DNA of 64,000 nt from Herbinix sp. (GCA_029256105.1 JAQSYO010000002.1:124001-188000), one strand, 5' to 3'; numbered from the stretch's first letter, positions 8,982 to 18,200 are shown. The notes: generated by a model from the letters alone, not told the origin. Translations and numbers: made by a program.

Positions 8982-9689
8982 ATGATTAGAGTAACTATTT
9001 GGAATGAATATATTCACGAACGTCAGGAAGAGAAAATCCGTCAAGTATATCCAGAAGGTATTCATGGATGTATCGCAGAATTTCTAAAGACCAATGAAGA
9101 TATACAGGTACAATGTGCAACACTTGATATGCCAGAGCATGGATTGACCAAGGAAGTACTGGAACAAACGGATGTTTTAATTTGGTGGGGACACATGGAC
9201 CATCAGGCTGTCTCTGATGAGATCGTGGAAAAAGTGAAACAGAGAGTGTTACAAGGGATGGGTCTGATTGCGTTACATTCTGCTCATCATAGTAAGATTA
9301 TGAAAAGTCTTCTTGGAACTACGCTTAATCTAAGATGGCATGAAAACGATAGAGAAAAGGTAGTATGTATCAACCCTGCACATCCGATTGCAGAAGGAGT
9401 ACCGGCTTCCTTTTTACTTGAGCAGGAAGAGATGTATGGAGAATTTTTTGATATTCCGACACCGGACGATATCATTTTCTTGGGTTGGTTTGCCAGTGGC
9501 GAAGTTTTCCGCAGCGGTTGTACCTTTACGAGAGGCAGGGGAAAGATTTTCTACTTCCAGCCTGGGCATGAGGAATATCCTATTTATTATAGACCAGAAG
9601 TACAAAGAATTATTACCAATGCAGTTCGCTATTTAAAACCCGTGAATTTTCTGGAAATACCTTATGAATGTGAAAGGGCAGAATGGTAA
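8982..9689 (+). CDS. ThuA-like domain protein (trehalose utilisation family)
   Basis: A 235-residue cytoplasmic protein with the class I glutamine-amidotransferase-like fold of the ThuA family. Supporting motifs are IRVTIWNEYIHE at the N-terminus, DVLIWWGHMDHQAV, LIALHSAHHSKIM (the position of the usual HS/H motif) and GRGKIFYFQPGHEEYP near the C-terminus. ThuA proteins occur in sugar catabolism loci, and some oxidise or rearrange disaccharides, but the precise activity of this branch is not established. A GGAGAGATAAAA ribosome binding region precedes the ATG. It is monocistronic, with a strong bidirectional terminator 7 nt past the stop, shared with the convergent lgt gene. Confidence 0.85.
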   Translation: MIRVTIWNEYIHERQEEKIRQVYPEGIHGCIAEFLKTNEDIQVQCATLDMPEHGLTKEVLEQTDVLIWWGHMDHQAVSDEIVEKVKQRVLQGMGLIALHSAHHSKIMKSLLGTTLNLRWHENDREKVVCINPAHPIAEGVPASFLLEQEEMYGEFFDIPTPDDIIFLGWFASGEVFRSGCTFTRGRGKIFYFQPGHEEYPIYYRPEVQRIITNAVRYLKPVNFLEIPYECERAEW

Positions 9690-9693
9690 GGAT

Positions 9694-9745
9694 AAAAAAA
9701 GTAAAGGCAACACTTGTTTTATGCAAGTGTTGCCTTTACTTTTTA
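9694..9745. terminator. Bidirectional terminator between thuA-like and lgt genes
   Basis: A perfect 17-bp stem (9700-9716 with 9724-9740) with a 7-nt loop is flanked by an A-run on the left and a T-run on the right, so it can end both convergent transcripts. Confidence 0.93.
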
Positions 9746-9772
9746 CACAAATATAATATGTAAATTATTCAA

Positions 9773-10546
9773 TTATTCATGCTTGTCCGATACTTTACGT
9801 GCCATCATACCTGTTATGAAGACAATACCAAGGCCAATAAGAAATAGGAATATAGCAATAAATTGTGAAGTGGATAAGGTACCAACACTTCCTCGTACCA
9901 GATCGCCTCGGAAGAATTCTAATATAAATCTACCTGCGCTATAAAAGATTAGATAAAAGCCTGCAATCTGCCCATCTGTTTTTACTCTCTTAGCTAAAAA
10001 AACCAATGCGAAAAAGTTCAAGAAGTCCAAAGCACTAGATATTGGTTGTGTAGGAATTAATGGAACTTCATTCGGAGCATAATTAGACTCATGAAATACG
10101 ATATGGAAAGCATTATTTGTTTCGTTACCATAGCAACAACCGGCAAATAGGCAACCGATCCGTCCAAAGCCTTGTGCCAATGCGATTGAGGGCATAACCA
10201 AATCAAAATATTGTAGAAAGTTTAATTTCTTTTTCCAGCAGAATAAAAATCCCGCCAGAATTCCTCCGATGATCCCACCATACACCACAAAACCTTCTGA
10301 TATATCCAAAAGTACTTTTGGGTCAGAGATTATTTCTTTTAACTGTGTAATTAAGAATAATACCTTTGCACCAAGAATTCCTCCGGCGAGACACCATATC
10401 GTTAAGGAAAAAATAAGCTCTGAATTTAATCCTTTTCTCTTTGCCCGGTATTCTGCTACGGTATAAGCGGCGATGACACCAATTGCAATCATCAGTCCGT
10501 AGCCGTATAGGGTAACAGGTCCAATTTTAAGTAATTCATTCTTCAT
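9773..10546 (-). CDS. lgt: Prolipoprotein diacylglyceryl transferase family protein
   Basis: Integral membrane enzyme of 257 residues with about seven transmembrane segments. It would transfer diacylglycerol from phosphatidylglycerol to the lipobox Cys of prolipoproteins. Recognisable parts are the N-terminal GPVTLYGYGLMIAIGV, the WCLAGGILGAKVLF segment, the GGIIGG turn and the signature region GFGRIGCLFAGCCYG. The conserved Arg is kept, but the usual Asn and Glu of the GRxxNFxNxE signature are replaced by a Cys-rich GCLFAGCCYG. This variant is known to me from clostridial Lgt-like proteins, so it could be a paralogue of the housekeeping Lgt. The TAAGGATAATAAT-type leader lies before the ATG. 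It is transcribed alone, convergent with the ThuA-like gene. Confidence 0.85.
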   Translation of the reverse strand: MKNELLKIGPVTLYGYGLMIAIGVIAAYTVAEYRAKRKGLNSELIFSLTIWCLAGGILGAKVLFLITQLKEIISDPKVLLDISEGFVVYGGIIGGILAGFLFCWKKKLNFLQYFDLVMPSIALAQGFGRIGCLFAGCCYGNETNNAFHIVFHESNYAPNEVPLIPTQPISSALDFLNFFALVFLAKRVKTDGQIAGFYLIFYSAGRFILEFFRGDLVRGSVGTLSTSQFIAIFLFLIGLGIVFITGMMARKVSDKHE

Positions 10547-10755
10547 ATTATTATCCTTTCGAGTAGCTTGTGTTTTATACGTAACATAATTTCTTTCATT
10601 ATACCGAAATTAAGATAAAAAAGAAACTGTCTTTTTAATAGAAAACAAGATCAGAAAATAAGTCCAAGAAAGTAAGTCCAAGAAAGCAAGTCTATGAAGT
10701 TATATTATAAAGTGATTTTTTAAACGATTTGATTTATTAAGTATCAAATTAGCTA

Positions 10756-10815
10756 TTGACAATAAAACAATGTTATGTTACATTAGTTCCATGAAACAAA
10801 ACAATGTTACATTAG
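10756..10815 (+). promoter_or_regulatory. Promoter and repeated operator upstream of the yhbD-like gene
   Basis: A -35 TTGACA (10756-10761) and TACATT -10 (10779-10784) are spaced by 17 bp. The sequence AATGTTACATT, nearly palindromic, occurs at 10804-10814, and an expanded copy (AATGT TATGT TACATT) overlaps the -10 at 10769-10784. The two copies suggest binding by the MerR-like YhbD protein encoded directly downstream. Confidence 0.6.
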
Positions 10816-10828
10816 AGAGGTGAGATAA

Positions 10829-11458
10829 TTGAATTTGATATCAAAAAAGGATCTCTTAGCTATCACAGGGATATCATACGGTCAACTTTATCGTTGGAAA
10901 CGGGAGCGATTAATTCCAGAAGAGTGGTTTATCAAGCAATCAGCCTATACAGGGCAAGAAACATTTTTTCCGAGAGAACAAATTTTAAGTAGAATTCAAT
11001 CAATATTAGACTTGAAAGATAAATATTCCTTGGAGGAGCTTGCAAGAATCCTATCACCGGAGTCCACGACTTCTAAAATAACGATAAAGGATCTGCAGGG
11101 AATGGACGAAATCGACCAATGGCTTCTTGATCGATTACCGGAGTTGTATGGCAGGGATGATTTTGATTTTTTTGATATTGCTTTTACAGTAGCAATATCC
11201 GGGGCTGCTAAGAAGAATGGCATTTCCCATGAACGGTGTGAAGAATTGTTAAGAAACAGTATTTCTCCGGCTTCTAGGCATAAGAATACCAATGTATCCT
11301 GTACTATTTTTATTGCAGGTAGTGAATATCATACAGTAATTGCTCAGAATTCCACTTCCCTTGTATTTGATGATAGTATTGAGTTGATAGAACAACTATC
11401 ACTAAGCGAGATAGCGGACGCATTAAAAATGAAATATAAGAACCGATTTGTTCAATAA
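10829..11458 (+). CDS. yhbD: YhbD-like protein with MerR-type helix-turn-helix (DUF4004)
   Basis: A 209-residue protein. The N-terminal 75 residues carry a MerR-like DNA-binding region (KKDLLAITGISYGQLYRWKRERLIP, then a FFPREQILSRI segment). The rest contains a Cys- and Ser-containing alpha/beta domain of unknown role. Start is TTG with GAGAGGTGAGA just upstream. In Bacillus subtilis the homologue yhbD precedes the bactofilin genes yhbE and yhbF; the same order is seen here, with a bactofilin-like gene 39 bp downstream. That synteny supports the identification more than any single motif. It probably regulates its own operon through the repeated AATGTTACATT sites in its promoter. Confidence 0.8.
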   Translation: MNLISKKDLLAITGISYGQLYRWKRERLIPEEWFIKQSAYTGQETFFPREQILSRIQSILDLKDKYSLEELARILSPESTTSKITIKDLQGMDEIDQWLLDRLPELYGRDDFDFFDIAFTVAISGAAKKNGISHERCEELLRNSISPASRHKNTNVSCTIFIAGSEYHTVIAQNSTSLVFDDSIELIEQLSLSEIADALKMKYKNRFVQ

Positions 11459-11497
11459 ATAGCTAACCAATAAGTTGATGATTAAGGAGGAATAGTA

Positions 11498-12112
11498 ATG
11501 CAGAATTATGTTATGGAAGGCGTCGGAAAAATAAGCGGGGGTGAATTTGATACAATTACGGTAAAGGGAGTAGGTACTTGTTCAGATAACATTAAAGCTG
11601 AAAATATACACATAGAAGGCGTATTTAATTGCTCCGGAGAAGTTGCAACTAAACTTTTACATTGTGCAGGAGCTTCGGATTTTAAATCTAATATCCGCGC
11701 TAAGAAAATAACCATAGGAGGGGTACTTTCTCAGAAGGAAGGCACGAAAATAGAAGCAGAGGAAATTATTTGCGAAGGTTTGCTAAAGACAGGAGGAGAA
11801 ATTTCTGCTGATATTATAGAAGCGGATGGATGTATAGTGGCAAAAGAAATCTACGGCGACCAGATTACGATAAAATCTTACTACCGTGCAAAACGTATCG
11901 TGAACTTTTTTACTGGGGAAAAATCAGAAGTAAAACTAATTGAAGCAACGACAATAGTATTAAAGGGTGTTACAGCTGATATCGTTAATGGCAGAGATAT
12001 TACAATTGAAGCAAACTGCAGCATTGACAAAATCGATTGCAGTGGTGTTCTTTACATTGACAAAAGTTCCACGGTAAATACAATCACCGGTAATTATTTG
12101 ATGAGAGAGTAA
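11498..12112 (+). CDS. Bactofilin-like polymer-forming protein (YhbF type)
   Basis: A 204-residue protein made almost entirely of short beta-strand repeats with a period near 17-18 residues (GEFDTITVKGVGTCS, IKAENIHIEGVFNCSGE, IRAKKITIGGVL, IEAEEIICEGLLKTGGE). This is the right-handed beta-helix pattern of bactofilins, which polymerise into cytoskeletal filaments at the membrane. There is no signal peptide. The ribosome binding site AAGGAGG is 8 nt before the ATG. It is the second gene of the yhbD operon and is followed by a strong terminator. Typical single-domain bactofilins are shorter (110-150 residues), so this belongs to the longer YhbF-like branch. Confidence 0.8.
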   Translation: MQNYVMEGVGKISGGEFDTITVKGVGTCSDNIKAENIHIEGVFNCSGEVATKLLHCAGASDFKSNIRAKKITIGGVLSQKEGTKIEAEEIICEGLLKTGGEISADIIEADGCIVAKEIYGDQITIKSYYRAKRIVNFFTGEKSEVKLIEATTIVLKGVTADIVNGRDITIEANCSIDKIDCSGVLYIDKSSTVNTITGNYLMRE

Positions 12113-12149
12113 TAATGTATGTTTTCTTCTTTTAAATAAGATAAGTACG

Positions 12150-12179
12150 AAGGGTCCTTCTATAGAAGGATCCTTTTTT
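12150..12179 (+). terminator. Rho-independent terminator after the bactofilin gene
   Basis: Arms AAGGGTCCTTC and GAAGGATCCTT surround a TATA loop and are followed by six T. Confidence 0.9.
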
Positions 12180-12390
12180 GAAAAAATATGAAAAAAATTG
12201 AGTATTGAGTCTATACTTATTAGCCAAAATCTGTCATACTACTACTTAGATAAATAGTAATTTATCACGTATCAAGAAAAGATTTACCTCGACATGATGA
12301 TGGTTACATAATGAGATAATGATAAGATATAAATTCGGTTAATTAAAAATGGGGATACCATAATAAAGAATTATTTAAGGAGGAATTGTC

Positions 12391-13488
12391 ATGGTTGCAC
12401 AAATCTATCAACAAACTAGAGATATTATATCCGGAGGCAGCGGTTTTTATATGGGACCTACCGGTACAGGAAAGACCTTTGCAATAAGAAACGAAATCGA
12501 GCATGTACTTAACAACACAGATGAAATAGCGTTTGTCATCAGCAGACATGGGGAGTATGACGATCTTGTAGAAAAGCATGGTGGAATTTTAATTGATCTT
12601 GCGAAAGAGCCATTAAATCCATTGCTCATTCTTGATGCAGACAAAATAAAAAAAGAAGATTTAGGTTTTCTATCAAATATAAAGAGTGGACTCGTAAAAT
12701 TAATGGTAGAGACCAAGATAAATAAATTAAGTGCTCTTCAGAAATATCTGATTGAACAAGTTACCTCTAAAATGTGTTTTGAGTGTGGAAATGTTGATTG
12801 GAATCAGTATGTTCTCGCATTTAACAAGATGATTGAAAGCTATAAAGAAAAGAATGTTGCGGAAAGACTGGATGAAATCAAGGCAAGTTTAAGTGGAATT
12901 GCAACAGACTTAAACCTTACCAAATTAAATACGGACAGTATTCTTATGAAGGAAACATTCCTTGAGGAACTTAAGGCAGTTGCTGATGCAGTTCTTGAGC
13001 TTGGAAGTATGGCTAATGGCACCACACAGGTATCGATAGGGGATAGTCGTTTGGTTGTTTATGATGTTAAGAATCTTCCCAAGGAGGAAGTTGATAAATA
13101 CAGCTTGTTGGCGGTGGAAGATGTCTGGACTAGATTAAATGGAGTAAATCCAATTAAGCACGCTAGACTATGCATCGATGATGCTGATAATATGTTTAAA
13201 GAGTATGATAAATATATGTCTATGTTATATAAAGTGGCAAGAAACCAAGGCTTGGTTATCTCCTCTGTAATACATGACACCGACATATTCCTCAGCAAGA
13301 AAGCAGTATTTCGCAAAATATCAAGCTACTATGAAATCTTCAAACACTCAAAGAATATGATAGAGGTACTTACACCGATATTTAGCTTGAGTAAAGAAGA
13401 AGCAGACTGGCTTCTTGATGCTCCAGAAGGTCAAAAGTTGGTAATCTGTGCTGGAAAAAGATTTTTAATTAAAGCAATTAGTAAGTAA
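12391..13488 (+). CDS. Orphan VirB4/TraE-like AAA ATPase domain protein
   Basis: A 365-residue P-loop ATPase. Walker A is GPTGTGKTF (about residues 23-31). The next motif, FVISRHGEYDDLVEKHGG, matches the region of conjugation ATPases where the nucleotide-proximal Asp-Glu-Tyr segment is followed by the invariant Gly-Gly. Walker B is probably ARLCIDDAD (about residues 252-260), followed by a motif with DNA-translocase character (YMSMLYKVARNQGLVISSVIHD). It ends like VirB4 C-terminal domains (SKEEADWLLDAPEGQKLVICAGKRF). The N-terminal VirB4 domain is missing and no conjugation genes are nearby. AAGGAGG precedes the ATG by 8 nt, and the gene has its own terminator. The family is inferred from motifs; the role is unknown. 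Confidence 0.7.
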   Translation: MVAQIYQQTRDIISGGSGFYMGPTGTGKTFAIRNEIEHVLNNTDEIAFVISRHGEYDDLVEKHGGILIDLAKEPLNPLLILDADKIKKEDLGFLSNIKSGLVKLMVETKINKLSALQKYLIEQVTSKMCFECGNVDWNQYVLAFNKMIESYKEKNVAERLDEIKASLSGIATDLNLTKLNTDSILMKETFLEELKAVADAVLELGSMANGTTQVSIGDSRLVVYDVKNLPKEEVDKYSLLAVEDVWTRLNGVNPIKHARLCIDDADNMFKEYDKYMSMLYKVARNQGLVISSVIHDTDIFLSKKAVFRKISSYYEIFKHSKNMIEVLTPIFSLSKEEADWLLDAPEGQKLVICAGKRFLIKAISK

Positions 13489-13561
13489 TAAAGATAAATA
13501 CGATATGAAGATTATACTTTGGGGAGTTAGGTTCTCACCTAAAGGTAAACTTAATAACTAT

Positions 13562-13596
13562 AAAAAAGTGACTTTTCTAGCAAAAGTCACTTTTTT
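13562..13596 (+). terminator. Bidirectional-type terminator
   Basis: A perfect 15-bp stem (AAAAAAGTGACTTTT with its complement) with a 5-nt loop and terminal T-run lies 70 nt past the ATPase gene. Confidence 0.93.
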
Positions 13597-13758
13597 AATG
13601 GAGAGCATATTTAATTCTCCTATGGGAGATTAGAAGGCTTAAAAAGGAGTTATTGATTTATATGATATAGAAGTGATAATATATTTATAAGCTTTACATA
13701 ATTTTTAAATGGCAATTCTGGTAAATAAAAAGGAGTATTTAAAAGGGAGGTATGAAAG

Positions 13759-15528
13759 ATGCCAAGAAAAAAAAGAAGGACAAAACAATTATCAATCCGG
13801 TGGAGAATCTTTCTAATTATGATGGCAGTATCTGTAATACCCATTACTATTTTTACGATTTATGTTCTAATTAGTACTTATTCAAAAGCCTACGATCAAA
13901 CGATTTTTAATAATCTCAATAGTATGTCCTGGGAAGAAGATAGGCTATCGCTATTTTCAGAGGAATTAAAAACTTCCTTTTATACCATGGAATTTGAAAA
14001 ATCGTTTAAAAAGGCAATTGTAAATCCCTGGACCTCGGATAATAAATCCTCCAAGATGGCAACGATTAGTGACACTTTGGTAACCCAATTAAATAATAAC
14101 CCTAACTTTGGAAGCATTGAACTTTATATTGAGAAGGGCAATGTCAATATTATTGCGAAGAGATCTGGTATCTCTCCCATTGAAGCAGTAGATATATCAA
14201 GATTGTTTGCGAGATTAGAAGGTATGCAGACGAATATGTTTCTCAAGATAAAGGATGATAAATTATACAGCGTTCATTACGTAAATACATTTCCTGAACG
14301 AAAATTGGTAGCAAAGATTGCGGTTAATCTTAAAGATAAAAGTCTAAGAGAAATACTGAATATTATAAAAGCCTATGATACGGAAACTGTATTTTGCTTT
14401 AATGACCAATATGAGGTTTTAATGACTGAAGGGGAAGTAGTAAATCAGGATATCATGGAAACCGTAGTTCGTAAAATAAAGGGTTCTGATTTTGCGGAAG
14501 AGTATTTTGAGGTTGGTGACAATATTATTATAAGTGGTGAATCAGACAGAGGCATATTTCATGTTGTTAAAATCATACCCAAAAGTGAGATTTTAAGTAT
14601 TGTACTTCCCACTGCTTATGCGGGTATTTTTATTGGATTGTTATGCGTGATAGCAGCAATATTTTTATCGGCGTTGCTTTCCTATTATGTGAGCAAACCG
14701 ATTATAGCCTTAACGAATAAAGTGAAAAACATTTCTACAGAAACTTTAATAATAGAACAAGAGGAGTATGCTTCGGATGAGATTGGGATATTAGAAGAAC
14801 ACATCGCATCCTTTGTTTCTCAGATCAAGGACTTGATACAAGAAGAGTATAAAACAAAGTTGGAAGCGAAGTCAGCCCAGATACAAGCGTTGCAAGCACA
14901 GATCAATCCACATTTTCTACATAATACGTTGCAGCTGATGGGAAGTGTGTCTCTATCTAAGGATGCAAGGAAAGTTTATAGGATTGCCTCAGCCCTAAGT
15001 GATATGATGCGTTATAGTATGGATTATGAAATGGATTTTGTAACGATAGCAGAAGAATTAAAACACTTGGAAAATTACCTTTTTATCCAAAAGGAGAGAT
15101 ACTATGATCGATTTTCCATCTATTATGAGGTGGAGGATATGGCCAAAAACTGTTTGATTCCGAAACTTTTATTGCAACCAATCATTGAAAACAGTTTTCA
15201 ACATGGATTTAAACACAGTACTTCAAACTGGAAGCTTTGGGTACATGTATATCTTGTGGAAGAGGGAAAAGTACACATCAATATTAAGGATAATGGGAGT
15301 GGTATTGATCAAGAGGAGTTGCTGTTACTTAATGCTGAATTGAAAAAAGGTTATACCACCCTGAAGATTAATAAACATATTGGGCTAATTAACGTGAATA
15401 GCCGGATTAAATTGCATTTTTCAGACGATGATGGAATTACGATAAGAAGTGAATTAGGACAGGGAACAGAAGTCTTGTTGGTATTTGACGGCAAAAGGAC
15501 TGGGGGAAATGATGAAGATGGCCTATAA
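13759..15528 (+). CDS. Sensor histidine kinase, YesM/LytS (HPK7) type
   Basis: Membrane kinase of 589 residues. TM1 is near residues 18-40 and TM2 near 280-308, enclosing a variable extracytoplasmic sensor of about 240 residues. A HAMP-like segment follows, then a His-kinase domain with the phosphoacceptor His385 in QINPHFLHNTLQ, which is the hallmark of the YesM class. The ATP-binding domain shows the N box (LLLQPIIENSFQHGF) and G box (INIKDNGSGID). The gene overlaps the next one, an AraC-type response regulator, by 17 bp. Kinases of this class commonly sense extracellular oligosaccharides and control adjacent ABC sugar transporters, as the downstream genes suggest. Confidence 0.95.
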   Translation: MPRKKRRTKQLSIRWRIFLIMMAVSVIPITIFTIYVLISTYSKAYDQTIFNNLNSMSWEEDRLSLFSEELKTSFYTMEFEKSFKKAIVNPWTSDNKSSKMATISDTLVTQLNNNPNFGSIELYIEKGNVNIIAKRSGISPIEAVDISRLFARLEGMQTNMFLKIKDDKLYSVHYVNTFPERKLVAKIAVNLKDKSLREILNIIKAYDTETVFCFNDQYEVLMTEGEVVNQDIMETVVRKIKGSDFAEEYFEVGDNIIISGESDRGIFHVVKIIPKSEILSIVLPTAYAGIFIGLLCVIAAIFLSALLSYYVSKPIIALTNKVKNISTETLIIEQEEYASDEIGILEEHIASFVSQIKDLIQEEYKTKLEAKSAQIQALQAQINPHFLHNTLQLMGSVSLSKDARKVYRIASALSDMMRYSMDYEMDFVTIAEELKHLENYLFIQKERYYDRFSIYYEVEDMAKNCLIPKLLLQPIIENSFQHGFKHSTSNWKLWVHVYLVEEGKVHINIKDNGSGIDQEELLLLNAELKKGYTTLKINKHIGLINVNSRIKLHFSDDDGITIRSELGQGTEVLLVFDGKRTGGNDEDGL

Positions 15529-16618
15529 AGTAGTGATTATTGATGATGAAGCCTGGACGAGAGATACTATAAAAAGGATTGGGCAGTGGCATAGATATGG
15601 GTTTCAGATCGCCGGAGAAGCTGCGGATGGTATTTCAGGAATAGCATGTATTAAAACTTTGGCCCCGGATCTAATTATTACGGATATGCAAATGCCGGGA
15701 CTTGATGGAGCAGGCATGCTCAAAATCATGCAGGAGGAAAATATTAATTCAAAGGTGATTGTAATCAGTGGCTATGATAATTTCCATTATACAAAGCAGG
15801 CATTAAGCAGTAAGGTTATGGACTATCTTCTGAAACCTATTAAGGAAGAAGAATTTAATGGACTACTAAAAAAGTGCGCAGATGAGTTAAAAACCACTAG
15901 TTTATCGAAGTTGAAAAATAGTTCCAGCCTGATGGGTTATGTAGCAAAGGATTGGTTGGATGAGTACAAAAAGATTAGGGATGATTATAGAAATTGTATC
16001 GAAGGACTATCCAAAAGAGGACTCTTACTTTGTACCGAACAATTATCTAAAAAAGTTAACCAAGAAGCGGTTGAGGAGCGTAAACTGCGAATTCTTGTAA
16101 AAGTTAATTATGATCTTCTACGAATCGTAGAAGAAACAGTAATAACGAGTCAGATTGACCAGAATGCTGAGTTTATGGACAGCGATATTTCCTATACCAT
16201 TAAGGAAAATAGCTCGGTTGAGGAGCTAATGGCGCATTACCGTGAGGTAGGTCTTCAGGTGATAAGCCAGGCAGAAGATAGGATGTCAAAAAGCAGCAGG
16301 ATTAACATCGATGCCATTAAGGAATACATGCTAAATAACTATGGCGATAACATTACTTTGGGTGGAATGGCTGAAAAATATCATATAAGTAAAGAATACC
16401 TGTCATCGCTGTTCAAAAAAGAAACGGGAAAAACATTCTCGGACTATCTTATTGAAATTAGAATGAATAAGGCGAGGAGCCTTATCGTGGAATATAATCT
16501 CCCAATTCAAAGGGTGGCTGAAATGACAGGTTACATTGATATTACGCATTTTTATAAAATGTTCAAAAAATATTTTGGTACTTCTCCCGGAAGGATTAGA
16601 GAGTCCCAAAATGATTAG
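15512..16618 (+). CDS. Response regulator with AraC-type DNA-binding domain (YesN type)
   Basis: A regulator of about 368 residues. The receiver domain (about residues 5-125) has the acidic pair in VVIIDDEAW, the phosphoacceptor Asp58 in LIITDMQMPG and the conserved Lys in YLLKPIKEEEF. A helical linker leads to a C-terminal AraC/XylS domain with two helix-turn-helix motifs (YHISKEYLSSLFKKETGKTFSDYL and IQRVAEMTGYIDITHFYKMFKKYFG). Several in-frame ATGs exist. The one at 15512 is chosen because the GGGGGA site ends 5 nt upstream. It is translationally coupled to the kinase and should activate the sugar ABC operon that follows. Confidence 0.95.
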   Translation: MKMAYKVVIIDDEAWTRDTIKRIGQWHRYGFQIAGEAADGISGIACIKTLAPDLIITDMQMPGLDGAGMLKIMQEENINSKVIVISGYDNFHYTKQALSSKVMDYLLKPIKEEEFNGLLKKCADELKTTSLSKLKNSSSLMGYVAKDWLDEYKKIRDDYRNCIEGLSKRGLLLCTEQLSKKVNQEAVEERKLRILVKVNYDLLRIVEETVITSQIDQNAEFMDSDISYTIKENSSVEELMAHYREVGLQVISQAEDRMSKSSRINIDAIKEYMLNNYGDNITLGGMAEKYHISKEYLSSLFKKETGKTFSDYLIEIRMNKARSLIVEYNLPIQRVAEMTGYIDITHFYKMFKKYFGTSPGRIRESQND

Positions 16619-16645
16619 GCAAGCCAATTCGTGTTAAGGAACAAG

Positions 16646-16704
16646 AAGATATTGTAAATTCTGAGCGACAAATTCATGTGGCGGAGATTAACAATATCTT
16701 TTTT
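16646..16704 (+). terminator. Probable terminator of the two-component operon
   Basis: A 10-bp stem (AAGATATTGT with ACAATATCTT) encloses a 35-nt loop and is followed by four T. The large loop makes it weaker than the others. Confidence 0.55.
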
Positions 16705-16845
16705 ATTAATATTTGACAATACAGCGCATTAACATAGACTAATGTGAATCAGATAGTTATTTAATATAATAAGGATAGCATTAGATATGAGAATGCAATC
16801 GAATAGTGTTTGGAAGCCGGGGAGCTTCCGGAAAAGGAGGATAGG

Positions 16846-18186
16846 ATGAAAAAATTATTATCATTATTATTAGTCCTTTGTATGAGTTTTGGTTTACTAG
16901 CAGGTTGCAGTAGTAAATCAGATAACAATACGACCAAGGAAGATACAACGAAAGAAGATACTTCACAAGCAACACCAACCGTAGCGGAGGTTCAGCAGCC
17001 TACGAAAGTTACGCTGGATGTAATGATGAGTTTCCCAAGGTTTCAGGATGAAATGGAAGCTTATTTTGAATTATTTAAGGCGAAAATGTTAACCGAAAAA
17101 AATATCGAAGTAACGATTAACTTAGAAATGCCAAGTAGTGATTCCTATGATAATATTCTTCAAACGAGAATAGCCGGAGATGATGCTCCTGATTTATATA
17201 CATTATCCGCGGCACAGGACCTGGCAACCTATGTGACTGCAGGATATGTAGAACCTTTAACAGGTGAGGCATTAGCTGGAAAGCTCTATGAAGATGTAAA
17301 AGAGACCGTATCAATTGATGGAGAAGTATATGCAGTTCCCTTTGAAAGTACGGTTTGGGGTTACATGTATAACAAGGATATCTTTGATCAATGTGGGTTA
17401 AAGGCTCCAGAGACTCTGGATGAAATGAAAAATGTAGTTACAGTCTTGGAAGAAAACGGATTTACACCGTTTGAACTTGCATTTCAAGAACAATGGGTTC
17501 CACAGTTAATGACAGCTTTAACCTTGGGTGGTATCGTAAATGGTACACCATCCCTAAATGACTGGGTAGATAGAATGTATGCTGACAAGGGTTCCTACCA
17601 AGAAGTAGCAGCTATCTTTGATATCATTGATCTGATCATGAAACACGGAACGGACAGAGCGATGGAAACCGGATCAGAGCAGGGCTCTTCAGATTTTGCG
17701 AGTGGAAAGGCTGCAATGTGGGTACAGGGTACTTGGAATGCAGAAAGCGTATTATCCTCCAATCCTGATATGAAAATTGGTTGTGCTGCACTTCCGATTA
17801 CAAATGATGCAAGTACTACCTTGATCAATCTTGCTACAACAACCTCATTAGTAGTAAGCTCTTTTACAGAGGAAAAGGAAGTCGCATTAGCACTTGCAAA
17901 CTTTATTTTAGATGATAAGGAATCTTCTGCCTTGTATGAAACAATGAAGTTTAATCCAGTAGCCACCAATCATAACTATGAGCAATATTCCTGGGCACAG
18001 GAAGCGAGTGCTTATGTAGCCGCAGGACGTGCTTACCGTGACTTAGTATTACCAGGTGCAGTTACCGACGAACAAGGTAAATTGCTACAAAGCTATTTTG
18101 TAGGTGATGTCACGAAGGAAGAGATAATTTCAACCTTAGACAAGACCTTCCAAGAGGCAAACAAGGCTTCTGCACAGGCACAATAA
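16846..18186 (+). CDS. ABC sugar transporter substrate-binding lipoprotein
   Basis: Extracellular solute-binding protein (family 1) of about 446 residues. The start at 16846 is preferred over an upstream in-frame ATG because AAAAGGAGGATAGG lies directly before it and the signal peptide then begins MKKLLSLLLVL. The lipobox is LLAGC, so the mature protein is anchored by a diacylglyceryl Cys. A Thr/Glu/Asp-rich linker (about residues 24-50) precedes the binding domain. Motifs DDAPDLYTLSA, VYAVPFESTVWGYMYNKDIFD and FASGKAAMWVQGTW are typical of oligosaccharide-binding proteins. It would capture the sugar that the two permeases import. The operon lies directly behind the YesM/YesN pair. Confidence 0.94.
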   Translation: MKKLLSLLLVLCMSFGLLAGCSSKSDNNTTKEDTTKEDTSQATPTVAEVQQPTKVTLDVMMSFPRFQDEMEAYFELFKAKMLTEKNIEVTINLEMPSSDSYDNILQTRIAGDDAPDLYTLSAAQDLATYVTAGYVEPLTGEALAGKLYEDVKETVSIDGEVYAVPFESTVWGYMYNKDIFDQCGLKAPETLDEMKNVVTVLEENGFTPFELAFQEQWVPQLMTALTLGGIVNGTPSLNDWVDRMYADKGSYQEVAAIFDIIDLIMKHGTDRAMETGSEQGSSDFASGKAAMWVQGTWNAESVLSSNPDMKIGCAALPITNDASTTLINLATTTSLVVSSFTEEKEVALALANFILDDKESSALYETMKFNPVATNHNYEQYSWAQEASAYVAAGRAYRDLVLPGAVTDEQGKLLQSYFVGDVTKEEIISTLDKTFQEANKASAQAQ

Positions 18187-18200
18187 CATATTATACAGTG

